NCBI GenBank assembly: GCA_017429695.1
Contig: JAFROK010000060.1
Coordinates: 1-64,000 of the forward strand
Length of the DNA stretch: 64,000 nucleotides
Direction: 5' to 3'
Source: Clostridia bacterium
Lineage (GTDB): Bacteria; Bacillota; Clostridia; Christensenellales; Aristaeellaceae
In this document: positions 32,109 to 40,658 of the stretch, in pieces
Layout of the letters: every line of letters begins with the position of its first letter
How positions within the stretch are numbered: the first letter of the stretch is position 1
Notes under the pieces: model-generated
What the model was told of the DNA's origin: nothing
Seen by the model: only the letters and a program-made list of their open reading frames with translations
Databases searched by the model: none
Made by a program: the position numbers and the translations under genes

Positions 32109-35100
32109 ATGAACAGAAGATGGATCAGAATCGCCGCACTGGTGCTGACAATGGTCTTTGCCCTTGGGGCATTAACACCGGCCGCCGCAGCAAAGAAAAA
32201 GTCAAAAACCTCAATTACCGTAACGACGCAGGAAGAGTTAGTATCGGCATTAAAAAGCGGAAAATACAAAAAGATTACAATCAAAACCGATGCGAAAATC
32301 TCTTTCACACTCGCCGCAAAATACAGCAATGAAGATCTGAAGATTGTTGTGGATGCCGGGAATGCAACGTTCAATTGCAAAGGCACGGTCAGAAGCATTG
32401 TAGTGAACGATGCCAAAACGGTGAAGGAATATGCTTCGGGAAACAATATCACCATTAATGATGAGAATCTGACTTTCAAAATCATGGAAGGGGCCTCCAC
32501 AGAAAAAGTGAAGATTGCCTCCGAATCCGGAAAGATCAAGATTGTCAACAACGGGGAAGTCGGAAGATTGGATGTGACCGGTGAATCAAACGTCACCGTT
32601 GAACAGAACGGATCCGTCGGAAGGCTGTATGTCGCCGCTGCCGGGTGTATTTCAGTAAGCGGTACGGCAGACGAGACGCTTGCAGTCACCGTAAGGCCCG
32701 ATGCTGCCGGTGCCCAGATCACATCGTCGCTCCCTGTGAAGGCAAATCTTTACAGTGATGCCGAGTTCGTTTTGAAGGAAGGAGCGGAAAAATCAAAGCT
32801 GACGCAGAAGCAGGAAACCATCGGCTTAAAGCTGGACAACAACACGGGAAAAAGCGTAACCGTTTCAGGCCCTGACCCTGACGATGAACCAAAAAAAGTA
32901 CGCGAAGGTGAGTCTTTTGACAACAGAAAAGCGGCAGGATCAGAGGACTCCTCCGGAACCGATGAACCCAGTGGGACAGAAGAAACCGGTTCAGACAATG
33001 AACCGGAACCCGGCGCACCTGAGGATTTAACCGATGATCCGGTCGATAACGGCGGCGGGGACGAAGATCCCGAAACAGCCATGCGCGTCGAAGTAATGAC
33101 CAGCGAAGTAATCGTCAACGGCCAATCCGTTTCCGACGGGCAGGTCGCCGGTGTGGCAGAAGACGGAACCGTTGTTCTTCTCTCTGCAGATGAAACCCTG
33201 AATGAATTGCAAAAGGAACTGACCGAACTCTTCAGTGATAACAGCCTGGCTTCTTTTCTCGGCCCGGATGGAGCGATTCAGAATCTGAGCGGAACAAAGC
33301 TTGAAAAACTGATTCTTGATCTGGAACAATATAATTTTGCCGGCTTCGCTTTCAATATCGGCGGCACAGCCACGGTGGTTGCCCTCTCGCCGATGGATCT
33401 TCGAGTGTCAGGAAATCTCAATACGCTGCTGGTTGGTCCGGATGCGCCGGGAATCAATGTCATTCAGGAGCGCGGCGAGATCGTAAATATGTTGGTGCTT
33501 GATCCGGACAGCAATCTCTTCCTGAGCGGCGACGTACAGAATCTATATACTGCCGATACTGCTACATCTGACACGCTTCACACCCATACTCCTGCCAAAA
33601 AAACCGTCAATGTCGTGGAGCCGACATTGACGGAAGGCGGTCAGTATACGATCGTGACTTACTGCTCGGATCCTGCCTGCGGTATGGAGCTTGATTCAAA
33701 AACCTACTATACTGATAAACTGACGCCTCCTGAAACGGAACCCGAACCAGACCCCTGTGCAAACGGACATACCGGAGGAACAGCAACCTGTAAGGATCAG
33801 GCGATTTGTACGGTTTGCAACCAGCCCTATGGTGCGCTGGCCGCACATGTCCCCGGAAGCAAAGAATACTCAGAAGAAGCAACAGCAGATGGGCGGTCCT
33901 ATACGATTCATTGCTCCATTTGCGGAGAAACATTGGAGGAAGGGCTGGAGCCTTTACCGGAGCCTGATCCCGAGGAAAAAACAGATCCATGCGCAAACGG
34001 ACATACCGGAGGAACAGCAACCTGTAAGGATCAGGCGATTTGTACGGTTTGCAACCAGCCCTACGGAGCGCTGGCCGCACATGTCCCCGGAAGCAAAGAA
34101 TACTCAGAAGAAGCAACAGCAGATGGGCGGCCCTATACGATTCATTGTTCCGTTTGCGGAGAAACATTGGAGGAAGGACTGGAACCCTTGCCTGACCCGG
34201 AACCCGATCCAGAACCGGAACAGAAGCCTGAGACAGACCCCTGCGCGAACGGACATACCGGAGGAACGGCAACCTGCAAGGATCAGGCCGTCTGCACAGT
34301 TTGCAACCAGCCCTACGGATCACTGGCCGCACATAGTTCCGGAAGCAAGGAATACGCAGAAGCAACGGCGGATGGACGGCCCTATACAATTCATTGTTCC
34401 GTTTGCGGAGAAACACTGGAGACAGGCCTGGATCCCTTGCCAAAGCCGGAACCCGATGCACAGCCGGAGGTAGATCCATGTGCAAACGGGCATACCGGAG
34501 GAACGGCAACCTGCAAGGATCAGGCTGTTTGCACGGTTTGCAACCAGCCCTACGGATCACTGGCCGCACATAGTCCCGGAAACAAGGAATACGCAGAAGC
34601 AACGGCGGAGGGACGGCCCTATACGATTCATTGTTCCGTTTGCGGAGAAACGCTGGAGACAGGCCTGGATCCCTTGCCAAAGCCGGAACCCGAAGCACAG
34701 CCGGAGGTGGATCCATGCGCAAACGGGCATACCGGAGGATCGGCAACCTGCAAGGATCAGGCGGTCTGCACAGTTTGCAACCAGCCCTACGGAGCGCTGG
34801 CCGCACATAGTCCCGGAAACAAGGAATACGCGGAAGCAACGGCGGATGGACGGCCCTATACGATTCATTGCTCTGTTTGCGGAGAAACACTGGAAACAGG
34901 CCTGGATCCCTTGCCAAAGCCGGAGCCCAATGCGGATCCATGCGCAAACGGGCATACCGGTGGAAAGGCAGACTGTCTGAACCAGGCAGTCTGTACAGTT
35001 TGCGGCCAGCCCTACGGGGAATTTGGAGAACATGTTTTCGGAGAAAAAGAATACACATTTATATCGAATGATGGTAAGGAGTATGTGATCCATTGCACAG

Positions 35101-35147
35101 TATGCTTGGAACAGGTGGATGAAGGCAGGGATCCCCCGGATGAATAA
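32109..35147 (+). CDS. Large secreted protein with six cysteine-rich tandem repeats
   Basis: A 1012-residue exported protein starting MNRRWIRIAALVLTMVFALG, a signal peptide ending near AAAA. GGAGGATA precedes the ATG. Residues about 35-240 are a repetitive beta domain (ITVTTQEELVSALKSGKYKK start; NNGEVGRLDVTGESNVTVEQ), likely a right-handed beta-helix. An acidic linker and a second beta region follow. The C-terminal 460 residues are six copies of a unit beginning DPCANGHTGG, each with a CKDQAxCTVCNQPYG and an IHCSVCGETL motif, i.e. paired CxxC knuckles that may bind metal. Gut Firmicute surface proteins use similar units. It lies 34 bp after the HD-RyR gene. No cell-wall anchor is visible. 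Confidence 0.8.
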   Translation: MNRRWIRIAALVLTMVFALGALTPAAAAKKKSKTSITVTTQEELVSALKSGKYKKITIKTDAKISFTLAAKYSNEDLKIVVDAGNATFNCKGTVRSIVVNDAKTVKEYASGNNITINDENLTFKIMEGASTEKVKIASESGKIKIVNNGEVGRLDVTGESNVTVEQNGSVGRLYVAAAGCISVSGTADETLAVTVRPDAAGAQITSSLPVKANLYSDAEFVLKEGAEKSKLTQKQETIGLKLDNNTGKSVTVSGPDPDDEPKKVREGESFDNRKAAGSEDSSGTDEPSGTEETGSDNEPEPGAPEDLTDDPVDNGGGDEDPETAMRVEVMTSEVIVNGQSVSDGQVAGVAEDGTVVLLSADETLNELQKELTELFSDNSLASFLGPDGAIQNLSGTKLEKLILDLEQYNFAGFAFNIGGTATVVALSPMDLRVSGNLNTLLVGPDAPGINVIQERGEIVNMLVLDPDSNLFLSGDVQNLYTADTATSDTLHTHTPAKKTVNVVEPTLTEGGQYTIVTYCSDPACGMELDSKTYYTDKLTPPETEPEPDPCANGHTGGTATCKDQAICTVCNQPYGALAAHVPGSKEYSEEATADGRSYTIHCSICGETLEEGLEPLPEPDPEEKTDPCANGHTGGTATCKDQAICTVCNQPYGALAAHVPGSKEYSEEATADGRPYTIHCSVCGETLEEGLEPLPDPEPDPEPEQKPETDPCANGHTGGTATCKDQAVCTVCNQPYGSLAAHSSGSKEYAEATADGRPYTIHCSVCGETLETGLDPLPKPEPDAQPEVDPCANGHTGGTATCKDQAVCTVCNQPYGSLAAHSPGNKEYAEATAEGRPYTIHCSVCGETLETGLDPLPKPEPEAQPEVDPCANGHTGGSATCKDQAVCTVCNQPYGALAAHSPGNKEYAEATADGRPYTIHCSVCGETLETGLDPLPKPEPNADPCANGHTGGKADCLNQAVCTVCGQPYGEFGEHVFGEKEYTFISNDGKEYVIHCTVCLEQVDEGRDPPDE
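33750..35132 (+). repeat. Six in-frame tandem repeats, 225-252 bp each
   Basis: Units start at 33750, 33984, 34236, 34473, 34710 and 34935. Units 1-5 are highly similar at DNA level, with linkers of varying Pro/Glu/Asp length; unit 6 is diverged. This indicates recent expansion and a likely recombination hotspot. Confidence 0.95.
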
Positions 35148-35238
35148 TCGCAAAAAAAGAGGATTTCCGATCTCTTTATGAATCAGGGATCAGAGATTTT
35201 GAATGGATATCTGACAAAAAACGGGAGGAGGAAAACCG

Positions 35239-35922
35239 ATGCGCCGCTTTCTGCGAATGCTGACGCTGCTGTTTGCGTTCCTCCTGGCCGTTTCTTCTGC
35301 TTCCGCTTCTTTTGATTTTTCAGATGACCGCTTCCGCGGTGTTTTCACCACCGAAAACATGGATGCAATCATTGAGGAGTATGAACTGCTGGACGGCTGG
35401 TACTGGACCACCCGCCCCCGGGTGACCCAGACCTTCCATGGCCAGCCCGACTGTCCCGGCTGGACCGATACCGCCGTGAATAAATACGGCCGCACCGCCT
35501 ACCGCCATGGATGGCTCGGCTGCCGGTGGATGTGCAACCAGGTCACGATTGAATCCCCGACCTACGGGTACGGCGAGTGTTTCGGCTTTGCCCAGTTTAT
35601 CGGTTATCTGCTGGGCGGGGATATGAACCCGCACCACCACTGGGAAGACTTTTATTCCGTGAAGGAAGCCGGCGGCCTGCGCGTCGGCGATATCATCCGG
35701 GTGGAATACAAAGCCAATGGCATGGAATATCACCACAGTGCTGTCGTGTATGCCGTGAACGGGGATGAAATCCTGTTCCTGCAGATTTCCAGCCGGAACT
35801 ACAACCGGATTTCCGTCGGCTCCGGCTTTTCAGACGGCAACCATCATGATGAAAGCTCGCTGAAAGTGATCTCCCAAATTCCGGGAATCAAGATTCTCCG
35901 CTGTCCGCTGAACCTGGACTGA
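35239..35922 (+). CDS. Secreted papain-like (NlpC/CHAP-type) cysteine protein
   Basis: A 227-residue exported protein with signal peptide MRRFLRMLTLLFAFLLAVSS. The mature part has YGYGECFGFAQFIGYLLGG near residue 111, which fits the active-site Cys region of NlpC/P60 or CHAP folds, and EYHHSAVVYAVNGDEILFLQ near 174, which supplies the partner His. GLRVGDIIRVEY between them is the usual barrel strand. A peptidoglycan or amide substrate is likely from fold but not certain. GGGAGGAGG precedes the ATG. Its end overlaps the convergent esterase gene by 35 bp. Confidence 0.7.
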   Translation: MRRFLRMLTLLFAFLLAVSSASASFDFSDDRFRGVFTTENMDAIIEEYELLDGWYWTTRPRVTQTFHGQPDCPGWTDTAVNKYGRTAYRHGWLGCRWMCNQVTIESPTYGYGECFGFAQFIGYLLGGDMNPHHHWEDFYSVKEAGGLRVGDIIRVEYKANGMEYHHSAVVYAVNGDEILFLQISSRNYNRISVGSGFSDGNHHDESSLKVISQIPGIKILRCPLNLD

Positions 35923-36691
35923 AGAATTCAGGCAGCGCGTTGTAGATATATCGCCGGATATCCGGATAATCATGCACACCTCCGGGCAGAACCGAATATT
36001 TCACGTTCTTTCCGAAAACGTCCGCGTATTCCTTCATGGCTTTCATCTGCGGATCCAGGTTGGGATACGCGATATCTTTGTCGCCTGTGAGCGCATGCAG
36101 GAAGAAGGTTTTTCCCCGCAACGTCACGGCCAGCAGGCCGGCTGTCTGGGCTGAATGCTGTCCGCCGCCAAGTTCTCCGCAGATCCAGCAGTCTCCGCTC
36201 ATGGGCATAAACCAGTAAAACTCCTCCGTGCCGGCCATCACCACATACCAGGTGGCAACGGCGCCCATGGAGAACCCGCCCATGCCGCGGTGGTACCGTT
36301 CCGGAATCGTGCGGTATTTCCCGTCCACAATCGGCAGGATGGTCTGCAGCAGCACCGGGCCGAAGTCCCGTACCGCTTCGGCGGAATAGGCGATGCCGTC
36401 CCCTTTCCGTCCCGGCGGATAGTATGTCGGCGCGATCACAATCAGCGGCGCCATTTCACCGGAGGCAATCATATGGTCCAGCTGGTTTTTCAGCAGTCCG
36501 TCCGCCGAAAAGAAGGAATGGGGATCTCCCCCGCCGCCATGCATCAGGTAGAATGTGCTGTAGCGTTCCTCACTCCGGTCGTATCCGGCCGGCAGGTAAA
36601 CCACCGCGTTCTCGAACCCCGGAATCTCCAGTTCCTCCAGCCGGCCCGGCTGATCGCATGGCTGCAGGTATGCCTGTGGTATTTCTTTCAT
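35888..36691 (-). CDS. CE1-like esterase (alpha/beta hydrolase)
   Basis: A 267-residue alpha/beta hydrolase resembling enterochelin-esterase-type and feruloyl or acetylxylan esterases. The oxyanion region is STFYLMHGGGGDPHSFF near 47, the nucleophile elbow GGFSMGAVATWYV near 138, and the catalytic His is in LPGGVHDYPDI near 237. No signal peptide is visible from the start at 36691, so it is predicted cytoplasmic, where it could trim acyl groups from imported oligosaccharides. It precedes no other minus-strand gene. Substrate is inference. Confidence 0.82.
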   Translation of the reverse strand: MKEIPQAYLQPCDQPGRLEELEIPGFENAVVYLPAGYDRSEERYSTFYLMHGGGGDPHSFFSADGLLKNQLDHMIASGEMAPLIVIAPTYYPPGRKGDGIAYSAEAVRDFGPVLLQTILPIVDGKYRTIPERYHRGMGGFSMGAVATWYVVMAGTEEFYWFMPMSGDCWICGELGGGQHSAQTAGLLAVTLRGKTFFLHALTGDKDIAYPNLDPQMKAMKEYADVFGKNVKYSVLPGGVHDYPDIRRYIYNALPEFFSPGSADSGES

Positions 36692-36713
36692 GAACAATAA
36701 CCTCTTTTTGTGC

Positions 36714-36745
36714 AAAACCCCCTGCCGACCCATGGCCGGCAGGGG
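36714..36745 (-). terminator. Intrinsic terminator after the sugar ABC ATPase gene
   Basis: A 9-bp GC-rich stem (36719-36727 with 36737-36745) reads on the minus strand into GGTTTTGC, 24 bp after the ATPase stop codon. Confidence 0.75.
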
Positions 36746-36768
36746 ATGCACATATTTTCCGGAATCAA

Positions 36769-37890
36769 TTACCGGTTCAGGATGGTCTTCTCCGTCTCTT
36801 TGTCGAAGAAGTGCAGGTGGGCGGTATCGAAAGCAACTTCGATCTTATTGCCGGCCTTGCTGGATGTGCGCGGATCAACGCGGGCGATGATGTTGCCATC
36901 CTTGCCGGTGGTGCTCAGGTACAGGTAGGTTTCGGAGCCCATCAGTTCGGTCACTTCAACGTCGACCTTGATCTTGGCGGTGGAGAACTCAGCCAGCTTC
37001 TGCTCGCTGTCGTGGATGTTTTCGGGACGGATGCCCATCACGACGTCCTTGCCGATGCAGCTTTCATCCGTGAACTTCGCGATCTTGCTTTCGGGAATGA
37101 TGATCTTGTTGTCGCCGAATATGGCAACCAGATCCTGGCCTTCCCGGTCCAGCTTGACATTGAAGAAGTTCATCTGGGGGCTGCCGATGAAGCCGGCGAC
37201 GAATTCGTTGGCCGGATAGTCGTACAGGTTCTGGGGGGTATCCACCTGCTGGATCACGCCGTCCTTCATAACGACGATGCGGCTGGCCATGGTCATAGCT
37301 TCGGTCTGGTCGTGGGTAACGTAGATGAAGGTTGTCTGCAGGCGCTGATGCAGCTTGGTGATTTCGGTACGCATCGCAACACGCAGCTTGGCGTCCAGGT
37401 TGGACAGCGGTTCGTCGAACAGGAAGACCTTGGGCTCACGGACGATAGCACGGCCCAGGGCAACACGCTGGCGCTGACCACCGGACAGGGCCTTCGGCTT
37501 ACGGTTGAGCAGGTGGGCGATGTCCAGGATCTTGGCGGCTTCTTCCACGCGGCGCTTGATTTCATCCTTGGGGGTCTTCCGCAGCTTCAGACCGAAAGCC
37601 ATGTTATCGTACACGGTCATGTGCGGATACAGGGCGTAGTTCTGGAACACCATGGCGATATCGCGATCCTTGGGGGCAACGTCGTTCACCAGCTTGTCGC
37701 CGATGTAGAGCTCGCCGTCGGAAATTTCTTCCAGGCCGGCGACCATGCGCAGGGTGGTGGACTTTCCGCAGCCGGAGGGCCCGACCAGAACGATAAACTC
37801 TTTGTCTTCAATGTCCAGCGTGAAGTCGCTGACGGCGGTCACGTTGCCGGTGTATACCTTGTAGATGTGCTGAAGGGATACGCTTGCCAT
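36769..37890 (-). CDS. ugpC: Sugar ABC transporter ATP-binding protein (MsmX/UgpC/MalK type)
   Basis: A 373-residue ATPase. Walker A is GPSGCGKST near residue 38, the signature [15 protein letters not shown] near 134, Walker [17 protein letters not shown] near 155 and the His switch [10 protein letters not shown] near 190. A C-terminal TOBE/OB domain (about 240-373) places it in the CUT1 sugar-transport class. No permease or binding-protein gene is adjacent. This matches the known use of one MsmX-type ATPase by many sugar importers in Bacillota. It is a single-gene transcript between its own promoter and terminator. Confidence 0.92.
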   Translation of the reverse strand: MASVSLQHIYKVYTGNVTAVSDFTLDIEDKEFIVLVGPSGCGKSTTLRMVAGLEEISDGELYIGDKLVNDVAPKDRDIAMVFQNYALYPHMTVYDNMAFGLKLRKTPKDEIKRRVEEAAKILDIAHLLNRKPKALSGGQRQRVALGRAIVREPKVFLFDEPLSNLDAKLRVAMRTEITKLHQRLQTTFIYVTHDQTEAMTMASRIVVMKDGVIQQVDTPQNLYDYPANEFVAGFIGSPQMNFFNVKLDREGQDLVAIFGDNKIIIPESKIAKFTDESCIGKDVVMGIRPENIHDSEQKLAEFSTAKIKVDVEVTELMGSETYLYLSTTGKDGNIIARVDPRTSSKAGNKIEVAFDTAHLHFFDKETEKTILNR

Positions 37891-37945
37891 GTTGATAATC
37901 CTCCTCCAATTAATCGGGAAATTCCTCTTTTCCCATGATGCCGTT

Positions 37946-37974
37946 ATTATAATCCGCCCCGATAAAAAAGGGAA
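37946..37974 (-). promoter_or_regulatory. Likely promoter of the sugar ABC ATPase gene
   Basis: On the minus strand a perfect TATAAT (37946-37951) lies 17 bp after a weak TTCCCT (37969-37974), 56 bp ahead of the start codon. Confidence 0.5.
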
Positions 37975-38025
37975 CTGCCCGTTTTCACAAGCATTTCCCT
38001 CTCGTTTTGTTCATTTTGCACAAAA

Positions 38026-38697
38026 TCAGCGGTGATTCTGAATTTCGTTTCTCTCGAGACGAATATTATTGATCAGCTCGCTCATCTTCCGGTCGGTATC
38101 GGCCAGCAGCGAATCGATATAATCCAGGGTGTTCTTGTGCAGGTTGGCAGCTTCCTGGCGGGCATTTTCCTTCAGTTCGTCGCTCTCCACCCGGGCGCGC
38201 CGCATGATGCTTTCCTTCTCCACCAGTTCGTCCGCCTTCTTCTGGGCTTCCTCAACGATCCGGGCCGCTTCCTGCTTGGCGTTCTCCACATAGGCCGCGG
38301 CTTCGTTGGTCGCGTTTTCCTTGATGGTGTTCGCGTCACGGGTGGCCTGCTCCACCATCTGGCTGGCCTGTTCCGCCATCTGGCTGGCTTTCATGGTGGC
38401 TTCATTCACCTTGTCCTGGGCCTGCATGGTGGCAGTGTTCAGCATTTCGTTCCGCTTCTGCTCCCATTCCTGCAACAGGGCTTCTTCATTGCTGACGATT
38501 TCCGCCGCCTGGGTAACGGCTTCGGGAATATTGTTCTGGAGATATTCCAACTGGGCCAGCAGGAGATTCCGGTTCACAACGCACGTTTCACTGTTGATCA
38601 GCGTCTTCCGGGCATTTTTCAGTTCTTCCGACATCGCTTTAACGGCCCGGAGACATTCCTGCGGATTGCCCTGCGGATTGCTGTTGATTTCTGACAT
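38026..38697 (-). CDS. Long coiled-coil protein, DivIVA/ATPase-b-like
   Basis: A 223-residue, almost wholly helical protein with no membrane segment. Residues about 70-215 are heptad-rich, with repeated short motifs (ASQMAEQASQMVEQAT, then NAKQEAARIVEEAQKKADEL). It resembles the coiled-coil cytoplasmic proteins placed next to coaD in Clostridia and often annotated as ATPase or DivIVA-like. The DivIVA lipid-binding N-terminus is not obvious. It is the last gene of the minus-strand block, 35 bp after coaD. A scaffold or division role is inference. Confidence 0.65.
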   Translation of the reverse strand: MSEINSNPQGNPQECLRAVKAMSEELKNARKTLINSETCVVNRNLLLAQLEYLQNNIPEAVTQAAEIVSNEEALLQEWEQKRNEMLNTATMQAQDKVNEATMKASQMAEQASQMVEQATRDANTIKENATNEAAAYVENAKQEAARIVEEAQKKADELVEKESIMRRARVESDELKENARQEAANLHKNTLDYIDSLLADTDRKMSELINNIRLERNEIQNHR

Positions 38698-38732
38698 GGC
38701 TTCTTCCTCCTGTAAACTCTTGTCTTTCTTTT

Positions 38733-39221
38733 TTATTTCTTATTCTTCAGATATCTTCCGATATCCTGCTGAATCTCTTCCGGAATTAAAAAGTCATAAT
38801 CCCCGCCAAAGGCCGCGATTTCCCGCACGGTGGAGGATGAAACCATCCCCATCCCGTCGGACGCGGGAATCAGCACCGTTTCCATGCCGGGGCACAGCAT
38901 CCGGTTAACGGCCGCCGCTTCCGCCTCATGCTCATATTCCGCGGCGTTCCGCACACCCCGGACGACCACAGCCGGTTTCTTCTGCTGCTTCACAAAATCC
39001 GCCAGCAGGCCCTTCCAGAGGACCACCCTGACGTTCGGAATGTCCCGGCATGCCTTTTCCAGCATCCGGACGCGCTCTTCCCAAGGAATCAGGCCTTCCT
39101 TGGCCACGTTCACCATCACAGCCACGGTTACCCGGTCAAACATCCCGGCCGCCCGCCGGATCAGGTCCAGGTGGCCTTTGGTCGGCGGATCAAAAGATCC
39201 CGGAAACACACAATACTTCAT
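38733..39221 (-). CDS. coaD: Phosphopantetheine adenylyltransferase
   Basis: A 162-residue CoaD, which transfers AMP to 4'-phosphopantetheine in the fourth step of coenzyme A synthesis. The nucleotidyltransferase motif is FPGSFDPPTKGHLDLI at residue 6, with the conserved KGLLADF and VVRGVRNAAEYEHE segments and the closing VSSSTVREIAAFGGD. Length is normal for the family. The start is three bases past the rsmD stop, so the pair is translated together. Confidence 0.95.
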   Translation of the reverse strand: MKYCVFPGSFDPPTKGHLDLIRRAAGMFDRVTVAVMVNVAKEGLIPWEERVRMLEKACRDIPNVRVVLWKGLLADFVKQQKKPAVVVRGVRNAAEYEHEAEAAAVNRMLCPGMETVLIPASDGMGMVSSSTVREIAAFGGDYDFLIPEEIQQDIGRYLKNKK

Positions 39222-39224
39222 CGT

Positions 39225-39767
39225 TCATTTTCTCCTGAAAAAGGATATCCCGCAGTATCCCCAGTGCCGTTCGTCCGTTTTTTCAAACAGGTCTCCGGTC
39301 ACCGGTTCCGTCTTCGCCTCATGCTCAAGGATCACCAGTCCATCCTCCTCGGTCAGGCTGACCAGCGCTTCAAACACTTCCCGCATATCGGTCATCCGGT
39401 ACGGCGGATCCAGGAAAACCAGGTCAAACTGCTCTCCCCGCTCAGCCAGCGCAGCGGCCGCTTTTTTCCAGTCGCACAGGAAAACCTCCGCCTGCTCCGC
39501 CATGCCCAGCTGGTCCAGGTTTTTCCGCTGGATCCGGTTGGCATTCCGGTCCGAATCCACCAGCACGGCATGGGCCGCGCCCCGGCTGAGCGCCTCCAGG
39601 CTCAGTGCCCCGCTGCCGGCAAACAGGTCCAGCACCCGGCTGTCCCGGGTCCTGCCCTGCAGGATATTGAACAGGTTTTCCCGTACCCTGTCCAGCGTCG
39701 GCCGGGTGTGCAGTCCTTCCGGCGCGTCAATTTTCCGCCCCCGGGCAGTTCCCGCAATAATGCGCAT
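39225..39767 (-). CDS. rsmD: 16S rRNA (guanine966-N2)-methyltransferase
   Basis: A 180-residue RsmD. It starts MRIIAGTARGRKIDAPEGLH, has the family TRPTLDRVRENLFNIL, the S-adenosylmethionine site VLDLFAGSGALSLEALSRGA near 44, and the catalytic NPPY-type motif as FLDPPYRM near 117. It methylates G966 of 16S rRNA during small-subunit assembly. The rsmD-coaD order is common across bacteria. A 12-bp gap separates it from the membrane-protein gene upstream. Confidence 0.94.
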   Translation of the reverse strand: MRIIAGTARGRKIDAPEGLHTRPTLDRVRENLFNILQGRTRDSRVLDLFAGSGALSLEALSRGAAHAVLVDSDRNANRIQRKNLDQLGMAEQAEVFLCDWKKAAAALAERGEQFDLVFLDPPYRMTDMREVFEALVSLTEEDGLVILEHEAKTEPVTGDLFEKTDERHWGYCGISFFRRK

Positions 39768-39779
39768 AATGCCTCCGGA

Positions 39780-40595
39780 TCAGTTCAGCTGGTCCGGCTG
39801 CTTGCTGCTGCCGGTTCCCATCCGGGCTTTTTTGGCCTTTTCTTCTTTGCGTTTCCGGATCCGCCGGTTCTCCTCAATCCGGGTATGAACCCGCGCCCGT
39901 TCTTTCGGGCCACGCATATAACCGATGCCGTATGCCGCCACCGGGAACAGCAGCATCAGGGGGCTGAGGCGCTCCACCGTCAGCACCAGGCTCTTGTTCT
40001 CCGTGTCCAGCATCCTGAATACCGGCATCAGGCAGGCCCGGACAAATACGCGGAGGTACTCGCCGGCTGTCGGCGGTTTCGATTCGATATAGGTAGCCTG
40101 AAGCGCGTCCCCGATTTCGCTGCGGCGGGCCATCGTCGTCGCAAAAGACGGCAGGGCGCCGGGCGTCGTCATCTGCTTTTCAGCCGTAAAGGCAAGAATG
40201 ATTGCCGGAATCAGGATCAGCAGCATACCCAGCAGCGCGGTCACAAATCCCTTGGCCGGATGATACGACAGTCTGATTTCGTTCGGTGTCATCTCCACGC
40301 CTTTTTCCTGCCGCTGATACAGGATCTCGCCGCGGGTCACCGCTTCCGTGCCATGGTTGATGCCCCGGGTGTAGCAGATATAGAGCAGCAGCAGGATCAC
40401 CGCAGAATTGAAAATGATCTGCAGCACTTTGGCGCCGAATCCGGTCATCAGGCTGACAATAAAGGCCATCAGCAGGAAGAGCACCATCATACCGAAAAAC
40501 TTGAAAATGTTCTTCACCGAGTTCTCGTCAAAAACCGAACCGGTCAGGTAAGGCTTGGTAACCACCTTCGCCGGTTTTTTCTTCACATCTGCCAT
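39780..40595 (-). CDS. Polytopic membrane protein of unknown function
   Basis: A 271-residue protein with about four membrane segments: FFGMMVLFLLMAFIVSLM near 34, a second at 59-76 containing NSAVILLLLYICY, GFVTALLGMLLILIPAIILA near 117, and one near 215 (LSPLMLLFPVAAYGIGYM). The C-terminus is a basic cytoplasmic tail (RIEENRRIRKRKEEKAKKAR). GGGGGA precedes the ATG at 40595. It lies between alr and rsmD in the same transcription direction. I recognise no family; its place in a cell-envelope block may be incidental. Confidence 0.75.
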   Translation of the reverse strand: MADVKKKPAKVVTKPYLTGSVFDENSVKNIFKFFGMMVLFLLMAFIVSLMTGFGAKVLQIIFNSAVILLLLYICYTRGINHGTEAVTRGEILYQRQEKGVEMTPNEIRLSYHPAKGFVTALLGMLLILIPAIILAFTAEKQMTTPGALPSFATTMARRSEIGDALQATYIESKPPTAGEYLRVFVRACLMPVFRMLDTENKSLVLTVERLSPLMLLFPVAAYGIGYMRGPKERARVHTRIEENRRIRKRKEEKAKKARMGTGSSKQPDQLN

Positions 40596-40615
40596 ACACA
40601 ATCCCCCAGCTTATT

Positions 40616-40657
40616 CCTGATACCGATCTCCTGACACTTGAGACCTGAAATCTGACA
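40616..40657 (+). repeat. Tandem heptamer array (CTGAYAC type)
   Basis: About five degenerate CTGAYAC/CTGAAAT units fill most of the 63-bp gap between alr and the membrane-protein gene. They are written on the plus strand, opposite to the genes. Confidence 0.65.
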
Positions 40658-40658
40658 C

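Noticed and set aside
33607..35058. 483-codon minus-strand frame across the cysteine repeats
   Set aside because: It is a periodic shadow of the plus-strand repeats with Arg/Pro/Leu-rich low-complexity translation.
33750..35132. Regularly spaced direct repeats considered as a CRISPR array
   Set aside because: Units are 225-252 bp, in frame and protein-coding, with no short spacer structure and no cas genes nearby.
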